A DNA stretch of 64,000 bases, from the NCBI RefSeq assembly GCF_003013715.1, contig NC_072815.1:1-64000 (forward strand), given 5' to 3'. The notes under the pieces are model-generated. The model had not been told where the DNA came from and ran no database searches. It saw nothing but the letters and a program-made list of their open reading frames with translations. This DNA is from Candidozyma auris (Eukaryota > Ascomycota > Pichiomycetes > Serinales > Metschnikowiaceae). Positions 61,944 to 64,000 of the stretch are shown in pieces. A program made the position numbers and the translations under genes. Every line of letters starts with the position of its first letter. Position 1 is the first letter of the stretch.

Positions 61944-64000
61944 CTATTTATTAGCTTCGCACATGCTTCGGAATTCACTGTTGGGGTCTCGAAGAAGGCG
62001 GCCAGGCGTATCAAACTCCTTGACCTCTCCATGATCCAACACTAATATGCGATCGCTATCCATAACAGTATCCAAGCGATGTGCAATTGTAATGATTGTC
62101 TTTTCTCTAAATTCACGACGGATTGTCTCCTGTATTATTTTGTCTGTTTGCACGTCCACAGCCGCAGTGGCTTCGTCAAGAAGTAAAACCCTGGATGGGT
62201 TTAGGAGAGCTCGTCCCAAACACATGAGTTGTTTCTGACCAGCAGAAAAGTTGCTTCCTCCTTCACTTACCCGACTATCCAAGCCTAGGCCACCGTCAAG
62301 GCGCTCGACGGAAGTTTTGAGGTTAGAAAGCTCCAAAACGTGCCATAGTTTCTCATCGCTATGTTCACAGAAGGGATCGAGATTCTGTCTCAAGGTGCCT
62401 TCAAATAGGTGCGAGTCCTGAGGGATAATACTGAGATTGTGTCTGAGGTCAAAAAGACGCATCTTCAGAATATCTATATTGTCGATGCGAATAGTTCCCT
62501 CACTGGCAGAGAGCATGCGGAATATGGCCAAGACCAACGAGCTTTTGCCAGCGCCAGTACGTCCAACCACGCCGATCTTCTCTCCAGGCTTGACGTCAAA
62601 ATTCACTTGCTTGAGTACCAAATCAAGATTCTTCGCATATCTAGCAGAGTAATCTGTGATCTTTATCTCTCCATGCTCTGGCCACAATGGGATTCTCTTG
62701 ACGTATTGAGTGTCGGGGTTTTCCTCAGGTTCCAATTCTGCGTACTCAAGACACCTCTCTACCGAAACGATATTCGACTCCACTTCAGCAGAGAAGCGGA
62801 CAATCAACCTAAGCCAGCTGGTGACTTGCAAAGAATAGCTCATCACAAATCCCACCATACCAGCACTCAATGGTTTGGCAGAAGAAGCCCTGTAGATCAA
62901 AAGTGATGAGGAGATCCAAATCAAAAGAGATCCCATCATTTGCAATCTGACTGAAAGCCACCTATTCACAGAACGCAACATGTAGAGACTTCGAAGGTTG
63001 AAGTCCACGTTGGCATCATTGATGAAAAGAAATCTATCCTGTTGTCTGTAAGCTCGTATCGTATCCGCACCAGTCAAGCTTTCGTGGAAGTGTGCAAAGA
63101 TTGGAGACCGAGACACTGAAACTAGCCTCTTGATTTCTCTCTGCACAGCAATGTAATATATCTGGAAGTATCTGTACGAGAATGCCGACACAACCAATAC
63201 AAAGAAGGATGGAGGGATTGCGAAAACCACAATCACAAGGGTCATCGTGGTTTTCAAACAAGCATTGAGGAAGTTGTTGAATGATCTGGGTAAGGCATCA
63301 TCGACTTTATTCACATCGTTACTGAATCGGTTCATGATTCTTCCAACAGGGGTTCTCTCGAAGAAAAGCATGGGAGCTTTCATAATACGACGAGCCATTC
63401 GCTCATGTATAACTTTACCACCACGAAGACCCAAGAATGCCCAAAACAAGACGCCTCGGGCCAGGGTCAAGATACTTGTCGTGAGGCCCAAAGCTGCATA
63501 TATCAGTATAAACCTGAACGCTTCGGAGTTGTCCCCGATGGAGGAGTTTCTCTCCGCCCACTCTTTAAGCCAGTATGTTGTACGAACAGAAATGAGAGTC
63601 GATGCGATAAAAATGGCAACCCACACAAGTACGCCACTAAGAGAACAGGCCTTGATATAGTCGTAATAAATCTCCCACTTTACTTTGCCCTTTGCAGAAA
63701 CCTCTGCTGATTGCGCTGTTCTCTTTGCAGAGGTATTCTTCTTGAGAGGATCCCACTCAAATGGTGCAATACTTGCTCTCTTCGGTAATGGTACCTGGAT
63801 CACTTCGGAGTCGCTGTCATCAGAAAACGAACTGATTGATTCTGAGCCTGAACCAAATTCGCTAATCAAGCTGTGAAGCTTGGGGTAGCTATCCAGATTG
63901 ATTTCGTTGTATTTTGCTTCTTCTCTCATCCTTCCATTCTCTAGATAGTATATTTTTGTAGCGTACAGCAATACAGGGATATTGTTTGTTGCTAGAACCA
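61944..64000 (-). CDS. ABCC (MRP-type) transporter, C-terminal part
   Basis: The gene is cut by the right edge and 685 residues are present. They begin inside the first nucleotide-binding domain (VLATNNIPV, then YYLENG, as at the end of ABCC NBD1). A Ser/Asp-rich regulatory linker follows (SISSFSDDSDSE), then TMD2 with six helices and the conserved PMLFFERTPVGRIMNRFSND loop. The complete second NBD contains Walker A GRTGAGKSSL, Q-loop IIPQD, signature FSAGQKQL and Walker B RVLLLDEAT. ABCC proteins move glutathione conjugates or organic anions, often into the vacuole (Ycf1, Bpt1, Ybt1) or out of the cell (Yor1). The subtype cannot be settled without the N-terminal TMD0 region. Confidence 0.9.
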   Translation of the reverse strand, partial: VLATNNIPVLLYATKIYYLENGRMREEAKYNEINLDSYPKLHSLISEFGSGSESISSFSDDSDSEVIQVPLPKRASIAPFEWDPLKKNTSAKRTAQSAEVSAKGKVKWEIYYDYIKACSLSGVLVWVAIFIASTLISVRTTYWLKEWAERNSSIGDNSEAFRFILIYAALGLTTSILTLARGVLFWAFLGLRGGKVIHERMARRIMKAPMLFFERTPVGRIMNRFSNDVNKVDDALPRSFNNFLNACLKTTMTLVIVVFAIPPSFFVLVVSAFSYRYFQIYYIAVQREIKRLVSVSRSPIFAHFHESLTGADTIRAYRQQDRFLFINDANVDFNLRSLYMLRSVNRWLSVRLQMMGSLLIWISSSLLIYRASSAKPLSAGMVGFVMSYSLQVTSWLRLIVRFSAEVESNIVSVERCLEYAELEPEENPDTQYVKRIPLWPEHGEIKITDYSARYAKNLDLVLKQVNFDVKPGEKIGVVGRTGAGKSSLVLAIFRMLSASEGTIRIDNIDILKMRLFDLRHNLSIIPQDSHLFEGTLRQNLDPFCEHSDEKLWHVLELSNLKTSVERLDGGLGLDSRVSEGGSNFSAGQKQLMCLGRALLNPSRVLLLDEATAAVDVQTDKIIQETIRREFREKTIITIAHRLDTVMDSDRILVLDHGEVKEFDTPGRLLRDPNSEFRSMCEANK

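Noticed and set aside
63800..64000. Proof that CUG encodes serine, from a CTG codon in the ABC transporter
   Set aside because: The codon sits at a variable position of the family, so a serine match there is not decisive.
1..64000. Transposons, LTRs, CRISPR arrays, inteins
   Set aside because: No integrase, reverse-transcriptase gene, terminal-repeat pair or CRISPR-like array was seen. The PRP8 reverse-transcriptase-like domain is a normal part of that protein.

Overview
The window looks like the left end of a budding-yeast chromosome. Genes are dense and almost intron-free, the one clear intron carries a TACTAAC branch point, and the proteins most resemble those of the Saccharomycotina, especially haploid Candida relatives. 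The 20-22 bp repeats at the left edge resemble the telomeric repeat I recall for Candida (Candidozyma) auris and the haemulonii complex. That assignment is from memory and was not checked. I could not prove from this window that CUG is read as serine.

Left arm (1-22.8 kb, sparse and decaying). The first 18 bases look like leftover Oxford Nanopore adapter, followed by about 15 C-strand telomeric repeats. The array is joined through a 17-bp fold-back hairpin to the first 37 codons of a truncated secreted-protein gene. Next comes a divergent pair: a GPI-anchored, His-rich surface protein, and a ZIP zinc transporter whose extracellular domain is built from the same Cys-His repeat. A near-perfect Zap1-type zinc element lies between them. 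The transporter has about five frame breaks, and a siderophore-transporter gene further in has one. An arrestin-like gene and an orphan four-TM protein with one intron are the only intact genes from 7.5 to 22 kb. The rest is AT-rich sequence with possible gene relics. At 21.9-22.6 kb a C-rich, strand-asymmetric block runs into a second telomeric array with the same orientation as the first. This suggests an older chromosome end, or an assembly join.

Right part (23-64 kb, dense and ordinary). In order: an MCH-type MFS permease, a polytopic protein with a C-terminal GNAT-like domain, CSR1-type Sec14 protein, tRNA-Gln(UUG), RGD2-type F-BAR/RhoGAP, a SIC1/SOL1 CDK inhibitor, a possible chromatin-remodelling subunit, peroxisomal ECI1, NPR3, PRP8 (7.3 kb, intact, no intein), a decayed unknown gene, an ASI1/ASI3 RING ligase, LCB1, CDC23, a possible THO subunit, MPC2, and the C-terminal two-thirds of an ABCC transporter that runs off the right edge. 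Several pairs are tightly convergent (gaps of 20-38 bp), and CDC23 and its neighbour share a 70-bp divergent promoter.

The part most worth following up is the left metal-acquisition segment. Its layout parallels the known PRA1-ZRT1 and aspf2-zrfC zinc-scavenging pairs but uses a different surface protein.
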